A stretch of 64,000 nt of DNA from an uncultured Candidatus Saccharibacteria bacterium (GTDB lineage Bacteria; Patescibacteriota; Saccharimonadia; Saccharimonadales; Saccharimonadaceae). A program made the translations under genes and the position numbers. This document shows, piece after piece, positions 7,955-15,598 of this stretch. The first letter of the stretch is position 1; each line of letters opens with the position of its first letter. Below the pieces are notes generated by a model. That model was not told the DNA's origin. It saw only the letters and a program-made list of their open reading frames with translations, and made no database searches. The DNA is taken from assembly GCA_947253285.1 (NCBI GenBank), contig CAMXXV010000003.1, positions 11,462 through 75,461 of the forward strand, read 5' to 3'.

Positions 7955-8370
7955 TGGTTCTTTCTCCAAGCTAACTTCGGCAAAACATTATAGCTACGTC
8001 TAGATCGCAGATTAGGACATTTTGCCAACCTCGATGGTAGAGCAGCACCACCAGATGTATCGCCCTGTGCGCCACTAACAATTGTCTTAGTAATAGCAAA
8101 AGCTGCCAATACTACAATAACACCAACGACAATAGCAATAATGCCATGTTTTGCAGCCAAGACCGCCTTAGGGTCACCATTCGACATCATCATCTTATAG
8201 GCACATATGATTAATGATATCACTGCAATCACACCAGTTAAAATCATCATAGCAGTAATAACGCCACTCAGTAAGTCATCGCCACTCTTTGCTGGAATAT
8301 TTACTTGATTGCAACCATCGCAATTTTTAATACTTACTAAATCAGCTAGTGTTGTAAGCATATCTATCAT
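7951..8370 (-). CDS. T4SS-pilin-like protein 5, divergent
   Basis: 139 residues. It keeps two long helices separated by a short charged loop (KMMMSNGDPKAVLAAKHGIIAI), the same layout as its neighbours, but lacks the GGIRY motif and has no clear signal peptide. After the helices there is an additional basic tail of about 35 residues (RLAKCPNLRSRRS). Its ATG directly abuts the stop of the upstream fusion gene, and its own stop overlaps the next start as ATGA, so it is translationally coupled on both sides. Membership in the family rests on layout and position more than on sequence. Confidence 0.65.
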   Translation of the reverse strand: MIDMLTTLADLVSIKNCDGCNQVNIPAKSGDDLLSGVITAMMILTGVIAVISLIICAYKMMMSNGDPKAVLAAKHGIIAIVVGVIVVLAAFAITKTIVSGAQGDTSGGAALPSRLAKCPNLRSRRSYNVLPKLAWRKNQ

Positions 8371-9714
8371 TTAGTGTCCTCCCGATAAACTGCCCACCAC
8401 AAACGTCACAATTGCTGCCGCCGAAATAGCCACAATCAACCCAATTACGCCATTTACTAAAATCATCTTAGCGCCCGACTCAGCTAATGACTTACCAGCG
8501 TGCGCATCAACTACATATCTAATACCACCATAAAGTATAACAATAAACGCTACGATACTCGCTAAACGTAATAGTATATCCACTATATTCAAAAGAATAA
8601 TTGTGATATACATACCGAGTTCCTTACCTGGTTCCAAGAATGGTGTATCACCTTTACAGGTGAGACCGCGACTCCAAGAAGGGAAGCCGAGGAAGTCACC
8701 GCCACCACAGTTGCCAGCACTACCGCTTAATCCACCAGAGCCACCACCAGAGCCGGAACCGCCAGAACCGCCACCGGAACTACTACCGCCGCCAGAGTCT
8801 GAGCTACCACCGCCGCCAGATGAGCTACCGCCTGAGCCACTGCTACCGCCAGAACCAGAACCACCGGAGCTAGAACCGCCCGAGCCGCTACCGGAGCTAG
8901 AACCACCGCCGGATGCACCGCCACCAGAAGCGCCGCCACCAGATGATCCACCAGAGTTGCTGCCGCCGCCAGCAGTACATACTAATTCACCATTTATCAC
9001 TTGGCAATTTTTCGTTGGACCCGAGCCCTTACCTGAATTATTTTTTTCATCCCTCATACCAAGAATTGCTCTCGCGCCATCACATTTAAGGTGACTATTA
9101 TCCTTCCTTACTGTACAAAAATCAGGATTGTTGCATTTACGCATCACACTTTCAACATAAGCCTGGCCATCCCATTTGATACATATTTTAGCTTGGTCTT
9201 TTTTATTATTATTGATAATGGGTTTTAGCCTAAAGTATGTATCGACAGCTTTTTTACATATAAGCTTGTCCACCTCGGTTCCCCCAAACAACAAAGGGTG
9301 TTCTTTGTTCGAAAGATTACTATGTTTTTCCTCTTCCGGCATATCGCGCCATGCTTTTTTAGCGGGTGGACAAACCTCTGTATCACAGTGAGCTTTTCCA
9401 ATAACGCACATATCATGTGCTAAACACCATTTTTCTTCATCTGTCCAGTCAGCTTTATTCGTTATTCTATAATCCCGCTTTGGGTTTGCCCAACTACTGA
9501 CTAGGTTATGATACTTCCTGCATTTTTCTGCAGCCTTAAAATCTTCTTGGTCCTTTGCGCTAACTGCATTTACGATATTATGTGTATAAAAACAAGTGGC
9601 AACAATTGACAATAGTAACACAAAAATACATAGTACTTGTTTTTTAACTCCAGCACTATTCCTTAGATGCATCATTTTACTAGCATTGTTATTTGATAAA
9701 ATTTTGTTATTCAT
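8371..9714 (-). CDS. Fusion: Cys-module ectodomain + Gly/Ser linker + T4SS-pilin-like membrane domain
   Basis: 447 residues. An N-terminal membrane/signal segment (about 25-50) is followed by an ectodomain with two four-cysteine modules (C65, C97, C103, C153 and C178, C194, C200, C211), a Gly/Ser linker at about 249-342, and a C-terminal pair of helices with ILYGGIRYVVDAHAG, the T4SS-pilin signature. The ectodomain is clearly homologous to the one in the VirB6-like protein at 13028-15595, sharing CKKAVDTY, INNNKKDQAKIC and KWDGQ. Its start overlaps the upstream stop (TAATG). It looks like an adhesin head displayed on a pilin-like anchor; adhesion is inference. Confidence 0.8.
   Translation of the reverse strand: MNNKILSNNNASKMMHLRNSAGVKKQVLCIFVLLLSIVATCFYTHNIVNAVSAKDQEDFKAAEKCRKYHNLVSSWANPKRDYRITNKADWTDEEKWCLAHDMCVIGKAHCDTEVCPPAKKAWRDMPEEEKHSNLSNKEHPLLFGGTEVDKLICKKAVDTYFRLKPIINNNKKDQAKICIKWDGQAYVESVMRKCNNPDFCTVRKDNSHLKCDGARAILGMRDEKNNSGKGSGPTKNCQVINGELVCTAGGGSNSGGSSGGGASGGGASGGGSSSGSGSGGSSSGGSGSGGSSGSGGSSSGGGGSSDSGGGSSSGGGSGGSGSGGGSGGLSGSAGNCGGGDFLGFPSWSRGLTCKGDTPFLEPGKELGMYITIILLNIVDILLRLASIVAFIVILYGGIRYVVDAHAGKSLAESGAKMILVNGVIGLIVAISAAAIVTFVVGSLSGGH
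8689..8970 (-). repeat. Gly/Ser-codon low-complexity repeat inside the fusion gene
   Basis: About 280 bases of degenerate GGC/GGT/AGT/TCT-type codons encode a flexible linker of roughly 94 residues. Short imperfect units recur with no fixed spacer. A shorter linker of the same kind lies in the gene at 13028-15595 (about residues 212-265). Such tracts can change length by slippage or recombination. Confidence 0.75.
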
Positions 9715-10082
9715 TATTTAAACATCCCTCCTGGCACCACAAAATTCAATAACGCATACATAAAGAAATAAGCAATCAAAGCGCCAATTGCATTACGAAT
9801 AATCTTTTTGCCAGTTTCAACTTTTTGTTTATCAGTACCAGCTGTAGCATAAATAATTGCACCATAGACAATAGCTATCAAAACAATTACTGTCATGCCA
9901 GCTGCTAACCACTTAAAGATATTAGCCACTGCACCCATCATTGGAACGTTACTCGAATTATTGCATTTCCACTCAAAGTAAGTTTCCGTACCACCACATT
10001 GAGAAGCATTTACCGTACCAGCAAACAATATGTTGCATAATAGTGTAGCAACGCTAGTGGCAATATTTTTTCGCTTAAGCAT
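9714..10082 (-). CDS. T4SS-pilin-like protein 7, first gene of the operon
   Basis: 122 residues with a signal peptide (about 1-26, ending VNA-SQ), a short head with two cysteines (SQCGG...WKCNN), then two helices flanking YGAIIYATAGTDKQKVETGKKIIRNAI split by a charged loop. It carries the family layout with a YGAIIY variant of YGGIRY. As the promoter-proximal gene it is probably the best expressed. An AT-rich 63-base gap separates it from the divergent VirB6-like genes. Confidence 0.78.
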   Translation of the reverse strand: MLKRKNIATSVATLLCNILFAGTVNASQCGGTETYFEWKCNNSSNVPMMGAVANIFKWLAAGMTVIVLIAIVYGAIIYATAGTDKQKVETGKKIIRNAIGALIAYFFMYALLNFVVPGGMFK

Positions 10083-10145
10083 ATCTTATATATATCATAT
10101 TGCAAAAAATTCTACAATAATTTAATATTATTACATAAGCTTATT
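10083..10145. promoter_or_regulatory. Divergent promoter region of the pilin and VirB6-like operons
   Basis: A 63-base, almost wholly AT gap between outward-facing operons. Candidate elements are TTGCAA at 10100-10105 (the same on both strands), TACAAT rightward near 10113 and TATATA/GATATA leftward near 10087-10096. The exact -10 choice is ambiguous. Sharing such a short region suggests co-regulation of the two operons. Confidence 0.45.
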
Positions 10146-12995
10146 ATGGTGGTCAAAAGGGGATATCTACTTAGCCTGTCGGCATTAGTACTACTGCCGC
10201 TACTTTTAGCACTTTTTAATAGTAATACAACAAGAGCGAATGATTCAGTTGGTGTGAAGCCAGAGCAATGCTATCTAGATAATATTAATTGGACTGGCGG
10301 TGGTCCAGATCAAGCGCGCTCAATTGATTGTAGGAGTTTAATAGAAAAAGACGCTAGTGATAAGAAGAAAAAAGATATCGAGTCTAAATGGGATAGTGCC
10401 GATAACAATGATTATATTAAAGCAGAATGCCTTAGAGTACTTCCCCAAAAAGAAAAAGCTTGTATTAGCGCAGGGTACTGCGAATTAAAAGATCTTGACC
10501 GTTGGTTTCTAGGAAAACGGATGCTTAATAGATCAAATCACGATTATCGACTCTATTGTGTTAACGCTTACCGTTCAACTACTGAGGTAACAACCGAAAT
10601 ATGTGCTGCACTAGAAAACGCTAAAGATGGCGATTGGGAAAGTCGCCTAACATATTGGGATGGCAATAATGACCCAGAAGGTAAGGATAACAGCGGTCAA
10701 ACTCAGGCTCGCCGATTAACTCCGGTTGCAAAAGCTTGTGCAAAAGCCGGTGCATGTACAATTCCCGCCAATGGTGGATTAATCGATTGTTCTAAGGCAG
10801 TCGATATGAAGAATAAAAATCAACAGCTCAAAAAACCAGATGACAATTCCGGCAACGAAAGGCCTCCCGTTAAACTTAATTTTGATACCGACCCAGATAC
10901 AAATACCAAGGAAGATCCACAAGATCAATCTTGCAGGCAGCACGCCGGCATTTTTGCCTTTATGGTCTGCCCAGGACTAAATTTACTAGCCTCCATGGTA
11001 GATTCAATCACTGGATTAATTTCTGATAATATTAAGTGGACCATCCTAGCACAAACCGCTGGAAGCCCATCTCCTTCTGCTGTGATCCAAGCCGTATGGC
11101 AAAACATTTTAAACATTGCCAATATTATACTTGCAATAGCCTTTATGGTAATGCTCTATAGCTATGCGCTTAACTCACAAGATACAGTTAGAGCCTACAA
11201 TACTAAATCTATGTTATCGCGCCTCATCGTAGTCGCCATTGCTATGAATCTGTCATTCTACGCTTGTGCCGCGTTAGCTGATATTTCTAATATTGCAGGC
11301 TCAGGGATATTTGATCTCATTATGAATCAGCTCAAAGACCCCGGTGCTGGACCGTTTAGTGCAGAAGGTTTAGCAATTGGCATGGGCACTATAGTCGGCA
11401 TTGTGGTACTAATTATTGTAGCCATCTTAAACTTTGGTATTTTTATCATGATAGCGTTAATGATTCTAATCATGATTACATTACGCCAAGTCGCACTAGT
11501 TACATTAGTAATCATCTCGCCAATCGCCATTGCCTGTCACCTCTTGCCAAACACTGAACGCTGGTATCAAAAATGGTTTAACACCTATGTTCAATTACTC
11601 ATTATCTATCCTTTCTTTACTGCCGCTTGGGCAGGAGCTCATCTAGTAGCTTACATTATGGAACCAATATCTGGCGGCTGGGGCTTTATTATTGCGCCAC
11701 TTTGTGCCGTTGCGCCACTGGCTGCTATTCTACCAATCTTTAAGATGTCAAGTGGACTAATGGGCAAAATGGCTAGTGGGCTAAAGCGCTCCGCAAGTGA
11801 GCATGGTTTAACAGACTACGCCAAGAACCACGACCAAAATCGTCGTACTTTCGCTAAAAATATTGTTCAGACTAAAAGTATTAACTTACAGCACAAATTA
11901 GGTAGTGGTAATATTATCGGTAGAGGAATGGGAGCTATAATTAGTAGTCTAAATGGCACCCACCTTGCTGCCATTAATAAGCGTAGTCAAGATGAAACTG
12001 ACGACTTGACCAATAAGGCTGTAAAAGATATCAACAAGGCTAAACAAGATGCTAAGGATAACCGCGCTGATGACCGTCGCAAGAAAAAGGTTAAAAAGGA
12101 AAATAAAAACACCAGTGCAGAGGCTACAGCTAGTGATATTTCGCTTGATATCGACGACGCTCAAGCCGCGCACATTGCTAGTGTCTTAGGTTTACCAAAC
12201 TTACCATTCACTATTAATGATAAGGGACAGAGAGTCTATCATATCAACGGTTTAATGTTAATTAAATATAAGGCAATGACTGGCACCAATCAATACGGCA
12301 AGAATCTCAGCCAAACCGAATATCAGTCAGTGCTAGATTATGCTCAAACTAACAACATTCTTAATCATAAGGAACTTATGGAGACCATCTATAACGTTCA
12401 GACCAAGGGTGATACTTTGGTACGAAAGCACTTCATCGATAGTTACACTAAATATGACGATAGTGAAAATTACACTAGCTACGCAAACTATGTTGCCGAT
12501 AACAAAACTCACATTTTTATGGACAAAGATACCAAGAAAGCATTTATTGAGCAAACCGGCACCTTCTCTAAAGATAAAATTCGATCCGTTACAGATGTCG
12601 AAAATGCTATTCGCGAGTCCCGTCAAACCTTCACGAAGAAACTTGATGTTGCCACTTATGACGAAATTGACATTCCAGTTAAGACTGAGCTACTCGCTAA
12701 TTCCGTTCAAGATGGCGACATAGCTAGTGTTAATAACATTAAAAACGTCAACCATAAGTTTATCGCTAATTATCAGGTGTACTCAATGATTACCCAACCA
12801 AGAATTTTAGCCGAAAAAGCTAGAAAGGCTGCCGGTACTAGCAGTAAGAGGCCGTTTAGTAGTGTAATCGGTAAAACAGCCATCCAAACACCACATTATT
12901 CTTCTACAATGACACTATTGCATGCTAGAAATATTGAGGCTTCTATTAATGCTTGGCGAAAAGGAAAGTGGGATACTAAGTTTAAAACGTGGTAA
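10146..12995 (+). CDS. VirB6/TrbL-like polytopic protein A1 with Cys-module ectodomain
   Basis: 949 residues. A signal peptide or membrane segment (about 5-30) precedes an ectodomain with two four-cysteine modules (C95, C106, C112, C138 and C153, C198, C204, C215). A conserved membrane core follows from about 263: CRQHAGIFAFMVCPG, then about six helices including IANIILAIAFMVMLYSY and LRQVALVTLVIISPIA with a LLPNTERW loop. This LRQ-x-AL-x(3)-VI-x-SPIA element resembles VirB6/TrbL cores. From about 555 a basic, helical cytoplasmic domain of about 390 residues follows. It is first of four tandem paralogues and resembles the third (15599-18499) in its C-terminal domain. Role by analogy: inner-membrane channel component. 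Confidence 0.8.
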   Translation: MVVKRGYLLSLSALVLLPLLLALFNSNTTRANDSVGVKPEQCYLDNINWTGGGPDQARSIDCRSLIEKDASDKKKKDIESKWDSADNNDYIKAECLRVLPQKEKACISAGYCELKDLDRWFLGKRMLNRSNHDYRLYCVNAYRSTTEVTTEICAALENAKDGDWESRLTYWDGNNDPEGKDNSGQTQARRLTPVAKACAKAGACTIPANGGLIDCSKAVDMKNKNQQLKKPDDNSGNERPPVKLNFDTDPDTNTKEDPQDQSCRQHAGIFAFMVCPGLNLLASMVDSITGLISDNIKWTILAQTAGSPSPSAVIQAVWQNILNIANIILAIAFMVMLYSYALNSQDTVRAYNTKSMLSRLIVVAIAMNLSFYACAALADISNIAGSGIFDLIMNQLKDPGAGPFSAEGLAIGMGTIVGIVVLIIVAILNFGIFIMIALMILIMITLRQVALVTLVIISPIAIACHLLPNTERWYQKWFNTYVQLLIIYPFFTAAWAGAHLVAYIMEPISGGWGFIIAPLCAVAPLAAILPIFKMSSGLMGKMASGLKRSASEHGLTDYAKNHDQNRRTFAKNIVQTKSINLQHKLGSGNIIGRGMGAIISSLNGTHLAAINKRSQDETDDLTNKAVKDINKAKQDAKDNRADDRRKKKVKKENKNTSAEATASDISLDIDDAQAAHIASVLGLPNLPFTINDKGQRVYHINGLMLIKYKAMTGTNQYGKNLSQTEYQSVLDYAQTNNILNHKELMETIYNVQTKGDTLVRKHFIDSYTKYDDSENYTSYANYVADNKTHIFMDKDTKKAFIEQTGTFSKDKIRSVTDVENAIRESRQTFTKKLDVATYDEIDIPVKTELLANSVQDGDIASVNNIKNVNHKFIANYQVYSMITQPRILAEKARKAAGTSSKRPFSSVIGKTAIQTPHYSSTMTLLHARNIEASINAWRKGKWDTKFKTW

Positions 12996-13027
12996 AATGG
13001 ATAATAAGATTGGTGGGTAGGTATAAT

Positions 13028-15595
13028 ATGTCGAATAATTATAAAAATATACGGTTATCTAATATATACAAATACATTTTTGTATTAACTTTTACCTTAG
13101 TTATTTCTCTCATAATTAATAGTTTTTACACTTGCAATATTGCGAATGCACTTAGTAAAAAGGACCAAGAAGATTTTAAGACTGCAGAAAAATGCAAGAA
13201 GTACCATAACGTTATTAGAAGCAAAGTAAGTTCAGGTACGCCTTATCAGATAATAGGTGGTGATATCCCAGCCGAGTTAAAGACGTGCGTTAAACAAGGT
13301 ATGTGCGCTTGGGCAAAAGCTGACTGCGATATAGAGGTTTGCCCACCAGCTAAAAAAGCATGGAATAATATGACGACAAAGGAGCAATATGATGATGACG
13401 CAGGTAAAGATAAAGGTCGTCCTATATTGCTGCAGAATACTAAAGTACCTAAGTCCGTATGTAAAAAAGCTGTTGATACATACTCTAGACTGAATCCAAT
13501 TATCAATAATAATAAAAAAGACCAAGCTAAAATATGTGTCAAATGGGATGGCCAGACTTATGTTGAAAGTGTGATGCGTAAATGTAATGACCCTGATTTT
13601 TGTACAGTAAAGAAGGACCATCACCTTGATTGTAGCAAGGCAAAAGCATTACTAAATAACGGCGGTACCCCAGATGGTGGATCTGGTGGTGGCGGTAGCT
13701 CTGGTGGATCATCCGGTGGTGGTGCGTCTGGCGGTGGCAGTAGTAGTTCGGGTGACAGTTCTGGTGGTAGCAGCTCAGGTGGCAGTTCATCGGGCGGCGT
13801 AAATTCCCAAGCTCAAGACGACCAAAAATGTCGTAAGGGCGCATTAACTTTCGGCTGGATTGTCTGTCCGGGTACTGATGCTATGTCACGCGCTGCTGAC
13901 GGTATAGCAGCCATGATTGCAAATGCCTTAAATTGGAGTATTTTAGCTAATACTAAGCCAGTTGATGGATTAAAAGACCAGCCACAAAATGTCATTCTGG
14001 AAGTATGGCAAAATATGCTTTCTATCGGCAATATTATCTTGGCTATTGCATTTTTGGTTATGCTCTATAGCTATGCGCTTAATTCTTCTAATTCATTAAG
14101 AGCCTATGACGCCAAAAAATTACTCTCACGACTGTTAATTGTAGCAATCGCCATGAATCTATCCTTCTATATTTGCGCTGCAATTGCTGATATTTCTAAT
14201 ATGGCAGGGCGTGGCGTTTATGAATTAATTAATTCACAGCTCACCAGTCGCAGCACTGGTTGGTATTCAGCGGCATTGAATAGTGCCAAAGCCATCGCGG
14301 CCGGCATCGGCACTCTAATGACTTCATATCTGAATGCAAATATTATCGTAGTAGCCATCTTAATCATGCTGGCAGCCTTGGCGTTGCGTCAAGTTGCTCT
14401 AATTGTGCTAGTTATTATGTCACCAATCGCCTTTGCTTGCTATTTATTACCAAATACCGAAAAGTGGTTTAAAAAATGGTGGGATGCTTATGTGCGTCTT
14501 CTAATCGTCTTCCCATTCTTTACCGCAGCTTGGGCAGGATGTCGTTTAGTTGGCTATATTGTCTCAGAAGCAGACATGCCTGGAGTTAATGATTTAGCTA
14601 AGGGTGTAATTGCCGTACTAGCTACCGTAGCGCCACCAGTCCTATTGATACCAATTTTTAAAATGAGTGGGGGTCTCGCCGGCAGGGTAGCTGGTTTAGG
14701 CCAAATGGCCGCAGATAAAACTGGTGCTACCAAATTCGCTAAAGAGCGCGATGCAGCGCGTCGTAAACGCCGTGCTAACGATTTAAAGCGTGCGAGTATT
14801 AAAGTACAAAACAAATTAAGTGGTAGCAATAATAAATTTGCTCGGCTTGCGGGCGGTGCAATTGGACATATCAATGGTACTAAAGCGGCAGCCGCTAATC
14901 AGCGTAGTCAAGAATCCACCGATGATGCTTTCAATGGTGCAGTTGATAATATCAATGAAGCATATACAAAGAAGAAGTTCAATAAAGCCAAGGATAAACT
15001 AAAAGACACTTCCGATGCAGAGGTGGTCAATATGGCTAAAACTGGCACGGACGCCAAGGGTAATCAGCTCGATGAATTTCAGCAAGCCGCAGCGATTGAA
15101 ACAGCACAGAATCGCGGAGTATTTAACGCTGATGACGCTGAAGATGTTATGCTAGCCGCACAAAAGAGTGGTAGTAAATTTGTACGCAACACCGCCGCAG
15201 AATCACAGTATGGTAAGTCGTGGCTAATGGACCAACAAGCTAAAGATAATTTTGTTAACCAGGAAAACGAATGGAAGAATATTGATAACAAAGCCGATGT
15301 TCAAGGTGCAATTGATAAATCACTTCAGAACTCCACTAAGAATAGTAACGCTGCCGTACAGAGGTGGAATGATATGTCAGTAGGTGATAGAACAAGGATT
15401 ACTGACCGAGCTTTATCGCGCGGCAACGTTGCATTAGTTGATAATCTCGATACAATTAATAAAAAGGCTCTACAAAACCAGACAATACTCAATTCAGATC
15501 CAACCGATGTAAATCAATTTAATCACCAGATTAATAGCATTAATGCTGCTCGCGCCGGCAATAAATATGATGTGTCAGACGGTGGAAAGTATTAA
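13028..15595 (+). CDS. VirB6/TrbL-like polytopic protein B1 with Cys-module ectodomain and Gly/Ser linker
   Basis: 855 residues from ATG at 13028, preferred over an overlapping GTG at 12989 because GGTAGG precedes it and the signal/membrane segment then sits at 14-40. The ectodomain holds two four-cysteine modules (C56, C87, C93, C145; C170, C186, C192, C202) and is homologous to the head of the pilin fusion at 8371-9714. A Gly/Ser linker follows (about 212-265). The core has FGWIVCPG, LRQVALIVLVIMSPIA and LLPNTEKWFKKWW, then a cytoplasmic domain like that of the fourth paralogue. It is likely one of several alternative or co-assembled channel proteins. Confidence 0.8.
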   Translation: MSNNYKNIRLSNIYKYIFVLTFTLVISLIINSFYTCNIANALSKKDQEDFKTAEKCKKYHNVIRSKVSSGTPYQIIGGDIPAELKTCVKQGMCAWAKADCDIEVCPPAKKAWNNMTTKEQYDDDAGKDKGRPILLQNTKVPKSVCKKAVDTYSRLNPIINNNKKDQAKICVKWDGQTYVESVMRKCNDPDFCTVKKDHHLDCSKAKALLNNGGTPDGGSGGGGSSGGSSGGGASGGGSSSSGDSSGGSSSGGSSSGGVNSQAQDDQKCRKGALTFGWIVCPGTDAMSRAADGIAAMIANALNWSILANTKPVDGLKDQPQNVILEVWQNMLSIGNIILAIAFLVMLYSYALNSSNSLRAYDAKKLLSRLLIVAIAMNLSFYICAAIADISNMAGRGVYELINSQLTSRSTGWYSAALNSAKAIAAGIGTLMTSYLNANIIVVAILIMLAALALRQVALIVLVIMSPIAFACYLLPNTEKWFKKWWDAYVRLLIVFPFFTAAWAGCRLVGYIVSEADMPGVNDLAKGVIAVLATVAPPVLLIPIFKMSGGLAGRVAGLGQMAADKTGATKFAKERDAARRKRRANDLKRASIKVQNKLSGSNNKFARLAGGAIGHINGTKAAAANQRSQESTDDAFNGAVDNINEAYTKKKFNKAKDKLKDTSDAEVVNMAKTGTDAKGNQLDEFQQAAAIETAQNRGVFNADDAEDVMLAAQKSGSKFVRNTAAESQYGKSWLMDQQAKDNFVNQENEWKNIDNKADVQGAIDKSLQNSTKNSNAAVQRWNDMSVGDRTRITDRALSRGNVALVDNLDTINKKALQNQTILNSDPTDVNQFNHQINSINAARAGNKYDVSDGGKY

Positions 15596-15598
15596 GCG

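Noticed and set aside
8689..8970. Possible CRISPR-like repeat array
   Set aside because: The repeats are short, degenerate and have no unique spacers; they encode a Gly/Ser linker in frame.
8603..9094. Plus-strand proline/glutamate-rich frame opposite the Gly/Ser linker
   Set aside because: It is the complement of Gly/Ser codons, which automatically reads as Pro/Glu; the real gene is on the minus strand.
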